NCBI GenBank assembly: GCA_964030475.1
Contig: CAXIPT010000001.1
Location: 4,728,995-4,792,994, forward strand
Direction: 5' to 3'
Origin: Tethya wilhelma
Taxonomy: Eukaryota; Porifera; Demospongiae; Tethyida; Tethyidae
Length of the DNA: 64,000 nucleotides
Shown piece after piece: positions 41,257-52,102 of the stretch. Numbering within the stretch: position 1 is the first letter of the stretch; each line of letters starts with the position of its first letter. The notes beneath the pieces are model-generated. The model was not told where the DNA came from. It did not search any database and saw nothing but the letters and a program-made list of their open reading frames with translations. Both the position numbers and the translations under genes were made by a program.

Positions 41257-43722
41257 TCATTCTTTGAACTGAAGAGCAGACTGTGTGTTCAATATGTTGT
41301 TTGTGAGAATAGCCATTTGATCTAAGAAGAAAAATACTATACATGATATACGTGCAAACGATCAATAACAAAATCAAACACTCACTCACCACTAATTCTA
41401 TCAAAAATCTTTGGTCTTAGTTTCCACGGTGTCTCCATCACCAAGAAGATGTAGACTGGCACTCCAAGGAGAATCACACTAAATGCTACTGCTGCAGGCC
41501 GAGGATCGTGCATCAGAGGTGCAACCAACAAGAAGACAGAAAATATCGCAATGAAGATTGCCATAGGAACAATGAGCCATCCCTACATGTGAAGAGTAGT
41601 CGGAAGAAAGACAGAAGAGGAAAAAATTAGAGGAAAGAAGAATTTTGAAAAGTGTCTTACTGAATAGAGACGAGGTGATTTGCGATGAGTGAGCCTCATT
41701 ATGAGTAGACCAATAAAGACAAAAAAGTAGAAAGTGAACATGGCAGTGCTCAGACCAGATATGAGTTCATAAATGTTTCCAGCAAACACCATCACAGAGG
41801 CCACGCAGAGCTGTAGAAGACAAATCACAGAGTCATACTAATATACATACATATATATATANTGTGATGGTATTATTGGTGTGTGTTGTGTTTAGGATCA
41901 ATGTACAAGACATTGTGCATCAAAACCCATCACCCAACAATAATACCATCACAGCGTTTTGACAAATGATATCATTATTATGTCATTGTGAACCTTAAAG
42001 GGTCGTGGTTCTTTGGGACGAGTGACCCTCAGTATGAGGACTGTAACGATCGTTAACATATAGAAGAGGTAGGCAGTGACAGCATAGCCATCAATAAGTA
42101 CATCAATATCACCAATCAACATAAAGAATGAAGAAATAGTGGCCTGCAATGTACAAAATTTAAGTCAGAGTCATCTTATAGGTAGCCAGGCTGGTTAATA
42201 AGTACATACCATCAACAACAATGCAGGAACAGGTGTCTGAAACGTAGTGTGGACGCCACTGAACATATTTGGAAGAGCTCCCTCTCTAGCAGACGCATAG
42301 ATTAACCTTGAAGATGCAAACATGCTACCATTCGATGAACTGAGTACAGATAGAGCCACCAGCAGAGGGATGAGGAAGAGACCACCTTTGCCAATAGTGG
42401 CTACACCAAAAGGCTGCAAAGGTGAAGTGTATCGGATGAGGAATAAAGACAACTGGTTAGAACAAGTTCTTACAATAGCCACAGCCTCTGAACTGAGTAT
42501 CTCTTTGTAAGTGAGGACAGAGAACAAGGCAACGTTGACTAAAAGATAACACGCAGCAACAATTGGGATTCCAATGAAGAGAGAGAGGGGCAGAGTCCTG
42601 AATAAACATAATTGTAATGTGCATATGAATTCACTTTTATAATAGCATGGTATTAATACACACCTCTCAAGGTTTTTTGTTTCCTCAGTTACATAATTCA
42701 ACACAGACCTGGAGAGAAAACAAAATGTGTTTGAGCTACAAACATACCTGTCTATGTGAACTAGCCACAAGGCTATATGTGAACATTATCATAATAATTA
42801 TACCATCCATCAAAGGCCCAGAGAACTCCATAAAGTCCTAGAGCCAAAGAAGAAGGTGACAGTTTGAAGTCCTCCAGAGTTGTGAAGGGATGATGGAAAA
42901 TGTCAGGGGTATGTTTCGAAGTCATCACTTGAAACAAACCAATCCCTGCTATGACAACAATAGATAGTATTTTGAAACCCGTAAAAGCAGTCATGATTCT
43001 TGCAGAAAACTTCACACTATAGCAGTTGATAAATGTGATGACAGCTAAAGAAAATACAGAGCATGATGTAAACAATTATTATTGCAAATCTGCCAAATTG
43101 GACATAACTCAGTCTACTTACTAAGACCACAGAATGCCACCAGCTTCACGTTAATCTCTGGGATGTCTTGATCAATGTAGAATGGCTTGGTAAGATAATG
43201 GGCAAATGTCAGCATCAAAACTGCCGAGCTTGCTCCTCTCATTATAAACACTGATGCCCATGTGTAGAGAAATGCCAAGAGTGACCCCAAAAGGACAAGA
43301 GCGGGATGCTTCTTCTTACACGAGTATGCTTCAAGGATATAGACATACTCTCCACCACTCTTTTTGATGAGCAGTCCCAACTCAACATAACAGAGAGAGC
43401 CTGCCATTGCAATGAGAGCACCAATCACCCATGCCACCATGCTGAGTCCAAATGACCCGATGTTTTCAAGGATGGTCTTAGGAGTGATGAATATCCCCGA
43501 ACCAATAATACCACCAACGACAAACCCAACACCAGACAATAATGTCAGCTCCTTCTTCATTTGCACCTTCCCTTGGCCGTCCATTATCTGTGAATTTTCA
43601 CTGAGAAGTTCCTGTTCACTTTCATTTGAGGTGGTGCTTGATTCTATGACATTTGATAGAGTCTGAGTCTCCTTCAAATGGCCAAAGTCCTTCAATTCTA
43701 ATTCTACAGTACTCTCATCCAT
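41257..43722 (-). CDS. SLC7 LAT-family amino acid transporter, gene 1 (540 aa)
   Basis: Twelve-helix amino acid exchanger of the light-chain (LAT) SLC7 family, plasma membrane. Exons: 43122-43722, 42804-43044, 42664-42708, 42474-42597, 42210-42413, 41994-42143 (6a), 41661-41810 (6b), 41390-41582, 41257-41321. Using 6a or 6b alone gives an open 541-codon frame. TM1 has GIIGSGIFITPKTIL (GSGIF at 74-78). The extracellular loop reads FYIDQDIPEINVKL: the cysteine that links LAT light chains to the SLC3 heavy chain is Gln185 here. The acidic cytoplasmic N-terminus (SNESEQELL) is typical of the cluster. Exons 6a and 6b are homologous, have equal length and phase, and are separated by a single N at 41862. 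They are either mutually exclusive exons, or the gene has been joined to part of another copy across the gap. Head to head with gene A, 158 bp between start codons. Confidence 0.85.
41863..41955. repeat. Short inverted-repeat element between exons 6a and 6b of SLC7 gene 1
   Basis: TGTGATGGTATTATTG at 41863-41878 is the exact reverse complement of CAATAATACCATCACA near 41938-41953, enclosing about 60 bp. It begins right after the N at 41862. Size and ends fit a small MITE or a folded repeat. Confidence 0.65.
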
Positions 43723-43880
43723 TGATAGATACAGAGCCAGCAGCTAGCGCAGCCAATCTGCTTGGAAGAACCATAGAACTTCAGATGATATGTTCAGAAA
43801 TTTTTCTTTTAGGTGCCCACCAAATACTTGTTTTGTTTTCTTTGCATTTAAAATTGTTGACCATTACCTCATCACATACA
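43723..43880. promoter_or_regulatory. 158-bp head-to-head promoter region of SLC7 genes 1 and A
   Basis: The start codons of genes 1 (43722, minus) and A (43881, plus) are only 158 bp apart, so both promoters and 5' UTRs must overlap or lie in it. Gene A has no alternative in-frame start with family similarity upstream. Confidence 0.55.
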
Positions 43881-46052
43881 ATGGCAACATTATCAGATTG
43901 GAGTGAAGGAGAAGAACAGGAGGAACTGACTAGCTTCTCAAAGAAAAGCCCCAGCTCTCTCACCAGTGGAGCAGAAAGTGATTCTCACTATAATGGTTCC
44001 CAGAAAGCATCCAAACTCTTTAGAAAGCTGAAGAGCTGGGCTGATCTGTCTCCTGACAGTGGGAAGGTGGAATTGAAAAGAGAGATCACTACTATCTCTG
44101 GAGTTGCATTCATTGTTGGACAGATCATTGGTTCTGGTATTTTCATCACCCCAAGAAACATTCTAAACTTGACAGGATCATTTGGAACGAGTATCGTAGC
44201 CTGGGTGATTGGTGCCATTGTAGCGTTAGCTGGTGCTCTCTGTTACATTGAGGTTGGGCTGGTTGTGAATAAGAGCGGTGGAGAATTTGTATACATTGCT
44301 GAAGCCTATTCCTTCAAGAAGCAAAATCGTTGGACGTCTCTGCTGGGTTCACTATTGGGTTTTCTTGTCACTTGGACAATTGTGTTCTTTATCAAAGCAT
44401 CTTCCGTGACCATAATATCGTTAACCTGTGCTCGATATTTGATCCGCCCCTTTTTCATTGGCTGTGAAGTCCCCGATAATGCTGTAAGATTGATGGCTCT
44501 GGCTGTGCTTAGTAAGTTTGGAATTAAAATCTATTTATGCAACTTTATTTTGGACTTGTGATTTAGCATAATCGTTCATTAATTCTCCAGCTCTGCTAGT
44601 GATTCTAAACTGCTTCAGTGTGAAGCTTGTGGTTCGATTAATAGCTGTGTGTTCTGTTTTGAAGGTGATCTCTATTGGGTTTATCGTGATTATCGGGCTT
44701 ATTACAGTAGCAAAGAAAGGAAACGTTTCTGAAGACATTCACCAACCATTTGAAACATTTGAAGATCATAAGTTGTCACCATCTTCACTGGCACTTGCTC
44801 TCTATAGTGTAATGTGGGCTTATGATGGCTGGTGAGTTTAGTGTGCAATTTGTTATGATTGTGTAAGTCCTATTATAATGGATACTGTTGTTATTCTACT
44901 TGGTGTGCTAGGAATGGACTCAATTATGTTCTTGACGAAACAAAGAATGTTGAAAGGTAATTAAGATGCTACTTTACTTGTTTTAATTAAAATTTAGATC
45001 GTATTTTATTCTATTAATGCAGAACTCTAGCTCGATCTCTGTTTATTGGAGTGCCAATCGTTGCTGTGTGTTATCTTCTGGTCAACGTTGCCTTCTTCTC
45101 TGTCCTTTGCTATGATGAGATCCTCAGTGCTGATGCTGTAGCTATTGTAAGACACCCTTTTACATCTTTTCTTATGTACACTTTAAATGTGGCTTTAATA
45201 TTCTTGTTAATACTCAGCCGTTTGGTGTGAAAAGTGGTCTAGGCAAAGGTCTCTTCATCATTCCTCTGATTGTTGCTCTGTCAACATTTGGTGCAGCATT
45301 AGCTAGCCTAATGACCAGTACCAGGATTGTACACTCTGCTGCAAGGGATGGGCTGCTTCCTAGGATGTTCAGTGCTGTACACAACACTTACAAGACTCCA
45401 GTTCCTGCTGTGCTGTTGATGGTAAGCTTTAGCAGTGTAATTAAGTCCACAAACTCACCTGTTTGTATATATTCATACAGTACATTTTGGCAATTGTACT
45501 AGTCTCAGCTGGGAGTATCACAGATCTCATTAATGGTTTTGGTGCAGCTTCCTTCTTTTTCTATGCGATGGTGTTTTTTAGTGTCATCATTATGAGATTT
45601 ACACACAGAGAGCAGCTGCGGCCATTCAAGGTATTCTATATACTTCTCCCAGAATATCTTTCCTTTAAGTGTTGGAAAGAGTGTACTCTTGGTGTTGCTG
45701 TATACTATACTTATGCTAAGAGTATTCTCTACTTCCAGGTCTGGTTCATTTTGCCAGTTGCAGTGTTTGCTATACTCTTCAGCATCTTTCTGATCATTGT
45801 ACCTCTGATGCAAAAGGAAGGTCGGCTGCCAACTCTCCTAGCATTTGGTGTGATCCTCCTTGGAGTGCCAGTGTACATCTTCTTGGTGATGGAGACACCG
45901 TGGAAACTAAGACCAAAGGTTCTAGATAGAGTTAGTGGTAAGTGATATGAACATAATAGTGTTTAATTTTTTTTATTGTTTTTTTTTCTTTCTTATTGGT
46001 TTCAGAATGGCTGACAGGGCATACAAATATTATTTTAAATACAAGTACCTAA
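43881..46052 (+). CDS. SLC7 LAT-family amino acid transporter, gene A (546 aa, complete)
   Basis: Complete copy and the reference for the cluster. Exons: 43881-44511, 44591-44831, 44912-44956, 45023-45146, 45218-45421, 45481-45630, 45739-45937, 46006-46052; 547 codons including stop. The start is MATLSDWSEG; a longer open frame beginning at 43653 crosses the antisense 5' end of gene 1 and is not supported by similarity. GSGIF in TM1 is at 84-88. The loop FFIGCEVPDNAVRL has Cys195 at the position that pairs with the heavy chain in LAT1 (human TCPVPEEAAKL, by memory), so a disulfide-linked heterodimer with an SLC3A2-like protein is predicted. The C-terminus reads WLTGHTNIILNTST. Substrate specificity cannot be read from sequence; neutral or basic amino acid exchange is the family role. 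Confidence 0.9.
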
Positions 46053-47053
46053 CTATAATTATTATAGTGTTGTTATAGTGTTTTTTGTTGTTGTTGTTGG
46101 TTTGTTTTTTTTTTTTTTTTTATTTCCAGTATCTCCTCTGTTTATCAGTTGCTCTAAATATTTTATGTAGTCATGCTGCAATTGCACTAAAAAGCAAAGT
46201 GAAGTATGTACCGGTATATATGTGTTTCAGTACTAGTGAAAAAAGTGGCACTTTCAACTTGAAGTGACCCATGAGTACTAATCCATGATGAAAACAGACA
46301 GTCATTAAACATCTTTATTGGAACCAGCCATTCAGCATTATTGACTTAATTGATTCGATTATTCCTAGCATACCTTTTGGTTGTTATCAATGAGACAATG
46401 TCTTCTTCTTATGTACAGGAACTTAATTTTTATTTTTCCAATCTCTATTTAAATAAATCAGCAGCTGCATGAAGACTTATAGAGATGAACTGAATGCTTT
46501 ATCGAACTCTTGATACCAGTCTGGAACTCTTGATACCAGTCTGGTATCAAGAGTTCGATAAAGCATTCATTTTTGGATATGCATACCAAATTTGGAGTCT
46601 TGAAACAATTACATAGCAATCTCTGAGAAAGATTTGTTTTTGCCATGGTTGTCTATATTAAATCAAAAGTCCATAATCAGATTATGGGCTCTTGCTCTAA
46701 TCCACCTAGCCTCTTTTGCTGCAAAAACGACTATTTCTCAGTTCAGTTTCAATGCCTATGTATTAAATATATATAGCTGCAGACTGAAAGGTTAAGTGCT
46801 CCAGCAGCTAAGAAGGCAATTTATAATATTAATAGCCCGACATGACCTGCCTGTAATAACACGCGCTTTGCTGCCATTATGGCTATAAATTTAGCCTACA
46901 TTATCTCTGATTATGGCCATAATTAAATCACGGATACGCGGATACGGGGTAAACTCAATTTTAAATCTGTTGACCATTACCTTTAATGGCAACGCTACCA
47001 AATTGGAAGACTAAGTGGAACTGACTAGCATCTCAAGGAAAGACTCCAACTCT
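46053..47053. other. Intergenic DNA inside the left arm: A-to-C spacer
   Basis: 1 kb with no gene. It holds the gene A 3' flank, a long hairpin (46492-46568) and the gene C upstream region, all mirrored on the right arm except the hairpin. Confidence 0.7.
46492..46568. repeat. Perfect 28-bp inverted repeat (hairpin) with 21-nt spacer
   Basis: Arms 46492-46519 and 46541-46568 are exact reverse complements (GAATGCTTTATCGAACTCTT... and its mirror). The spacer 46520-46540 repeats part of the arm. The matching place on the right arm has only a short GAATGC/GCATTC palindrome, so the long hairpin is present in one copy only. Confidence 0.9.
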
Positions 47054-47948
47054 ATGGCTAGTGGAACAGAAAGTGATTCTGACTATGATGGTTCCCAGAA
47101 AGCATCAGGAAAGTTAACCAAACTCTTTAGAAAGCTGAAGAGCTGGGCTGATCTGTCTCCTGACAGTGGGAAGGTGGAACTGAAAAGAGAGATCACTACT
47201 ATCTCTGGAGTTGCATTTGTTGTTGGACACATCATTGGTTCTGGTATTTTCATCACCCCAAGAAATATTCTAAACTTGACAGGATCATTTGGAACGAGTA
47301 TCGTAGCCTGGGTGATTGGTGCCATTGTAGCGTTAGCTGGTGCTCTCTGTTACATTGAGGTTGGGCTGGTTGTGAATAAGAGTGGTGGAGAATTTGTATA
47401 CATTGCTGAAGCCTATTCCTTCAAGAAGCAAAATCGGTGGACATCTCTGCTGGGTTCACTATTGGGTTTTCTTGTCACTTGGTCATTTGTGTTCTTTATT
47501 GGACCATTATCTGCATCCATAATATCTTTAACTTGTGCTCGATATTTGATTCGTCCTTTTTTTATTGACTGTGAAGTCCCTGATAATGCTGTAAGATTGA
47601 TGGCTCTGTCTGTACTTAGTAAGTTTGAATTTATCTGACTAACCACAATGCAACTTCATTTTAAACTTTTAATAGAATTTAACATTATCATTAATTCCTT
47701 TCTCCAGCTCTGCTAGTGATTCTAAACTGCTTCAGTGTGAAGCTTGTGGTTCGATTGATAGCTGTGTGTTCTTTTTTCAAAGTAATCTCTATTGGGTTTA
47801 TCGTGATTCTCGGGCTTATTACAGTAGCAAGGAAAGGAAACGTTTCTGAAGATATTCACCAACCATTTGAAACATTTGAAGATCGTAAGTTGTCTCCATC
47901 TTCACTCGCACTTGCTCTCTATAGTGTAATGTGGGCTTACGATGGCTG
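47054..47948 (+). CDS. SLC7 LAT-family transporter, gene C (5' part only; cut by N gap)
   Basis: Exons 1 (47054-47618) and 2 (47708-47948) only; exons 3-8 are absent because the run of 11 Ns begins at 47985. Protein: MASGTESDSDYDGSQ, SWADLSPDSG, GHIIGSGIFITPRNIL and FFIDCEVPDNAVRL with the heavy-chain Cys. The ATG homologous to the gene A start (near 46988) is frameshifted and reaches a stop after 12 codons, so the start is placed at the next in-frame ATG, 47054. Compared with gene B it has 18 extra bases coding for GTESDS; otherwise nearly identical. It may be a real inverted paralogue or a mis-placed second haplotype of gene B. Confidence 0.75.
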
Positions 47949-47984
47949 GTGAGTTTAGTGTGCAATATGTATTTTTATGATTGT

Positions 47985-47995
47985 NNNNNNNNNNN
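47985..47995. other. Assembly gap (11 N)
   Basis: Gene C (plus) and gene D (minus) both run into this gap and both lose their 3' exons, so several kilobases may be missing. A (GT)n tract follows at 47997-48028. Confidence 0.95.
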
Positions 47996-48029
<34 letters not shown>

Positions 48030-48121
48030 ATTTTGGGTACATAATGCTCAAAGCACAGAGGTACTTAGCACGGAATTCTGATTTACAGGTTTAATTTGTA
48101 CTGACTACACCACAAATGTAC

Positions 48122-49252
48122 CTTTTAACATTCTTAGTCTCTTCAGTTGAGAAATTTAGGACATTCCTGAGTACAAAAGTCAAACATTATGGAAATTCGA
48201 ATAACAATAGGTATGAATATAACAATAATATGAAGCAAACTTACCATGCATCATAGGCATATGTAACTCCAAACAGAGCTGTGGCTATGGTTGGAGCACT
48301 AGGCGTATGACCTTCAAGTGGTTGGAAGGGATTATGCAGATCAGCAGGAAAGCCTCTTCTAATTATGACGATGACTACGCCAACAACCACAATAAAGACC
48401 AACGCAACTACCTTCATCACTGAGAAAAGAGTCATAACTCTAGCAGCAAGTTTCACACTGTAGCAGTTAATGATGGCTAAAACAACTGGGAGTAAGTACG
48501 TATGTATACACAATAAGAGCAAATAAAAAACAGATACCGGAATTGAGTGTACAATTGGTATTACACTCACTGAGTATACTCATTGCCAACAGCCTCACCA
48601 CAACCTCAGGGACATCACTACACTCAATGAAGAAGGGTCGAGTGAGGTAACGGGCACAGGCTAGTGTGATTACAGCCAGACTAGCACCACGAAAGTAGAA
48701 CACAGCTGTCCAGGAGTATAAGAACGCCAAAAGAGAGCCTAAGAACTTGAACAATCGATATTTGTTCTTGAAGGAGTATGCTTCCAGTAGGTATGCATAT
48801 TCTGCTCCACTCTTTCTAACTAAAAGGCCAAGCTCAATGTAGCAGAAGGCACCTACTACAGCAACCAATGCACCAATAATCCATAAAGCAATACTAGTTC
48901 CAAATGATCCTGTTAAACATAGTATAGTGGTGGGAGTGATGAATATCGCTGAGCCAATATTTTGTCCAACAACAAACCCTACACCAGAGAAAACAGTGAG
49001 TTCTTTCCTTAGTACAACAGCTCCGTCTCGTTCTTTGGAAGAAGTCAAGGATTTCTTCTTGAAACGTTTTGACAACAGAGACAAAGGATGAGATTTCTGG
49101 GGAGCATCATCATATTTTGCGTTTAGTAGTTCCTGCTCGCTGTCTGTTCCTGAAGTTGGTGTAGACAAACCTGCAGCATCATCTTCTAGCTTTGTAAAGG
49201 TCACCAATTCAATAGCTGCACCGTCTTCTTCACCAATTGCATGATCACTCAT
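48122..49252 (-). CDS. SLC7 LAT-family transporter, gene D (5' part only; cut by N gap), most diverged copy
   Basis: Exons 1 (48571-49252), 2 (48245-48485) and 3 (48122-48166), with the same exon lengths and phases as genes A and B for exons 2 and 3; exons 4-8 should lie in the gap at 47985. Start MSDHAIGEED. The TM1 substrate motif reads GQNIGSAIFITPTTIL: GSGIF has become GSAIF (Ala102), and the preceding residues also differ. The loop is FFIECSDVPEVVVRL, keeping the heavy-chain Cys with one extra residue. The N-terminus is longer and Lys-rich (SKRFKKKSL). Real gene by splice structure; whether complete is unknown. Confidence 0.8.
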
Positions 49253-50025
49253 GACAGGGTACTGGAACCGTAGGAACACCTCTGTTTATTGGTGGGCATT
49301 AAATAGAACCACGCATGCGCGCAGAACTTATGACGTCACTGACAAAAAGCTGGAAGAAGGTGAATGCAAGTGGTACAATGCAATTGAAGAGGTTGAAACT
49401 TTGAGGTGGAGTCAGGAAGTAAAATTTATCTCTAAATCTTCATGTTGCTGATTTGCCTTGAACATAACAAGATGTTGATATGGGCACAAACTATGCATGC
49501 ATGCATGCGTAGAAGCATGACATGCAACATCTTGCTGCACACAAGTCTCATCAATAACAATCAAAAAGTATACTATAGGTAATATTGGATGTGTAACTGT
49601 TGCACTTCTGGGATTCAGAACACATTGTAGTGATTGCACACATGTAAGCTGCGGTATATACAAACAGGTGATGCCGAATGCAATAAAAATCTGGCTTGCT
49701 AAGTATACCTTTGACTCTTTTTCCTTCTTGGGACAATATGTAACCACCTGTTTTCATAGGGCTCTGCAGGGCCACACCATGGGGGAAAAGCAAATTAATG
49801 CACGTGGCATACCTCCTGCCACCTGGGTCCCGTGGAAAGTGCCAATAGTACTTTTTTCACTGACTAGACAGTCCGCTTTTTATCAAGAAATGTTTACCTA
49901 TTTCCACTTTAAAACACTTTCTTAACTTAATTTGCTTTTCAAATCATTTAGAACAACTGATAAACAGAGGAGATACTGGAAATAATAACAAAAACAAAAA
50001 ACATTACAACAATAACATAATATAG
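49253..50025. other. Intergenic between SLC7 genes D and B
   Basis: 773 bp. It includes the upstream region of gene D (short CpG-bearing stretch GCATGCGCGCAG near 49313) and a (CATG)n run near 49493-49510. The part near 49950-50025 resembles the 3' flank of gene A. No gene seen. Confidence 0.6.
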
Positions 50026-52102
50026 TTAGGTACTTGTATTTAAAATAATATTTGTATACTTTGTCAGCCATTCTGAAACCAATCAGAAAAAACCACAATG
50101 AAATTGTGAATGCTATTATGTTCATATCACTTACCACTAACTCTATCCAGAACCTTTGGTCTTAGTTTCCACGGTGTCTCCATCACCAAGAAGATGTAGA
50201 CTGGCACTCCAAGGAGGATCACACCAAATGCTAGGAGGGTTGGCAGCCGACCTTCCTTTTGCATCAGAGGTACAATGATCAGAAAGATGCTGAAGAGTAT
50301 AGCAAACACTGCAACCGGCAAAATGAACCAGACCTGGAAGTGGAGAGTACTCTTAGCATAATACAGCAATAATCAACTCAGAGTAAAACAAATTGTATAG
50401 GAGAAGTATATTATAGAATACCTTGAATGGCCGTGGGTGCTCTTTGTGTGTAAATCTCATAATGATGACACTAAGAAAAACCATCATGTAGAAAGAGTAG
50501 GAAGCCGCCCCAAAACCATTGATGAGATCAGTGATACTCCCAGCTGAGACTAGTACAATTGCCAAAATGTACTGTATCGAATATTATGTGTATCCAAATG
50601 GAAAGTCAGCATGTGAGCTAAATTTACATTGATAACTTACCCTAAACAGTACAGCGGGAATTGGAGTCTTGTAAGTGTTGTGTACAGCACTGAACATCCT
50701 AGGGAGCAGCCCATCCCTTGCAGCAGAGTGTACAATCCTGGTACCAGTCATTAGGCTAGCTAATGCTGCACCAAATGTTGACAGAGCAACAATCAGAGGA
50801 ATAATGAAGAGACCTTTGCCTAGACCACTTTTCACACCAAAAGGCTGAGTATTAATTAAGGTACATTTAAAGTGTACTTAAGGTAAGCTATATATAGGGT
50901 GTCTTACAATAGCTACAGCATCAGCACTGAGGATCTCATTATAGCAGAGGACTGAGAAGAAGGCAAAGTTGACCAGAACATAACACACAGCAACGATTGG
51001 CACTCCAATAAACAGAGATCGAGCTAGAGTTCTTGCATTAACACAATAAAATTTGATGTAAACAATTATATTTATACTAACTACCATCTAAATTACTTTT
51101 CAACATTCTTTGTTTCATCAAGAACATAATTAAGTCCATTCCTAGTACACCAAGTAGAATAACATATCAATCCGCATAATGGCACTTACACAATCATAAA
51201 AATACATATTGCACACTAAACTCACCAGCCATCGTAAGCCCACATTACACTATAGAGAGCAAGTGCGAGTGAAGATGGAGACAACTTACGATCTTCAAAT
51301 GTTTCAAATGGTTGGTGAATATCTTCAGAAACGTTTCCTTTCCTTGCTACTGTAATAAGCCCGAGAATCACGATAAACCCAATAGAGATTATTTTAAAAA
51401 AAGAACACACAGCTATCAATCGAACCACAAGCTTCACACTGAAGCAGTTTAGAATCACTAGCAGAGCTGGAGAAAGGAATTAATGATAATGTTAAATTCT
51501 ATTAAAAGTTTAAAATGAAGTTGCATTATGATTAGTCAGATAAATTCAAACTTACTAAGTACAGACAGAGCCATTAATCTTACAGCATTATCAGGGACTT
51601 CACAGTCAATAAAAAAAGGACGAATCAAATATCGAGCACAAGTTAAAGATATTATGGATGCGGATAATGGTCCAATAAAGAACACAAATGACCAAGTGAC
51701 AAGAAAACCCAATAGTGAACCCAGCAGAGATGTCCAACGATTTTGCTTCTTGAAGGAATAGGCTTCAGCAATGTATACAAATTCTCCACCGCTCTTATTC
51801 ACAACCAGCCCAACCTCAATGTAACAGAGAGCACCAGCTAACGCTACAATGGCACCAATCACCCAGGCTACGATACTCGTTCCAAATGATCCTGTCAAGT
51901 TTAGAATATTTCTTGGGGTGATGAAAATACCAGAACCAATGATGTGTCCAACAACAAATGCAACTCCAGAGATAGTAGTGATCTCTCTTTTCAGTTCCAC
52001 CTTCCCACTGTCAGGAGACAGATCAGCCCAGCTCTTCAGCTTTCTAAAGAGTTTGGTTAACTTTCCTGATGCTTTCTGGGAACCATCATAGTCACTAGCC
52101 AT
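50026..52102 (-). CDS. SLC7 LAT-family amino acid transporter, gene B (518 aa)
   Basis: Exons: 51556-52102, 51226-51466, 51097-51141, 50908-51031, 50641-50844, 50422-50571, 50135-50333, 50026-50072; 519 codons including stop, with every internal exon the same length as in gene A. GHIIGSGIFITPRNIL and FFIDCEVPDNAVRL (heavy-chain Cys present). As in gene C, the ATG homologous to gene A's start is out of frame, so the start used is the next in-frame ATG (MASDYDGSQKASG), which shortens the cytoplasmic N-terminus by about 25 residues. The C-terminus reads WLTKYTNIILNTST. Exons 1-2 lie in the right arm of the inverted duplication. Confidence 0.87.

Larger units (their letters stand above)
45964..47984. 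repeat. Left arm of a roughly 2-kb inverted duplication
   Basis: From TAATTTTTTTTATTG in the last intron of gene A to the N run at 47985, this is the near-identical reverse complement of 51191-53214. It carries the last exon of gene A, 1 kb of intergenic DNA and exons 1-2 of gene C. Homology runs right up to the gap, so the true arm may be longer. Confidence 0.9.

Noticed and set aside
43653..43880. N-terminal extension of SLC7 gene A to an upstream ATG at 43653
   Set aside because: It overlaps the antisense first exon of gene 1 and has no similarity to the other copies, whose proteins begin at the position equivalent to 43881.
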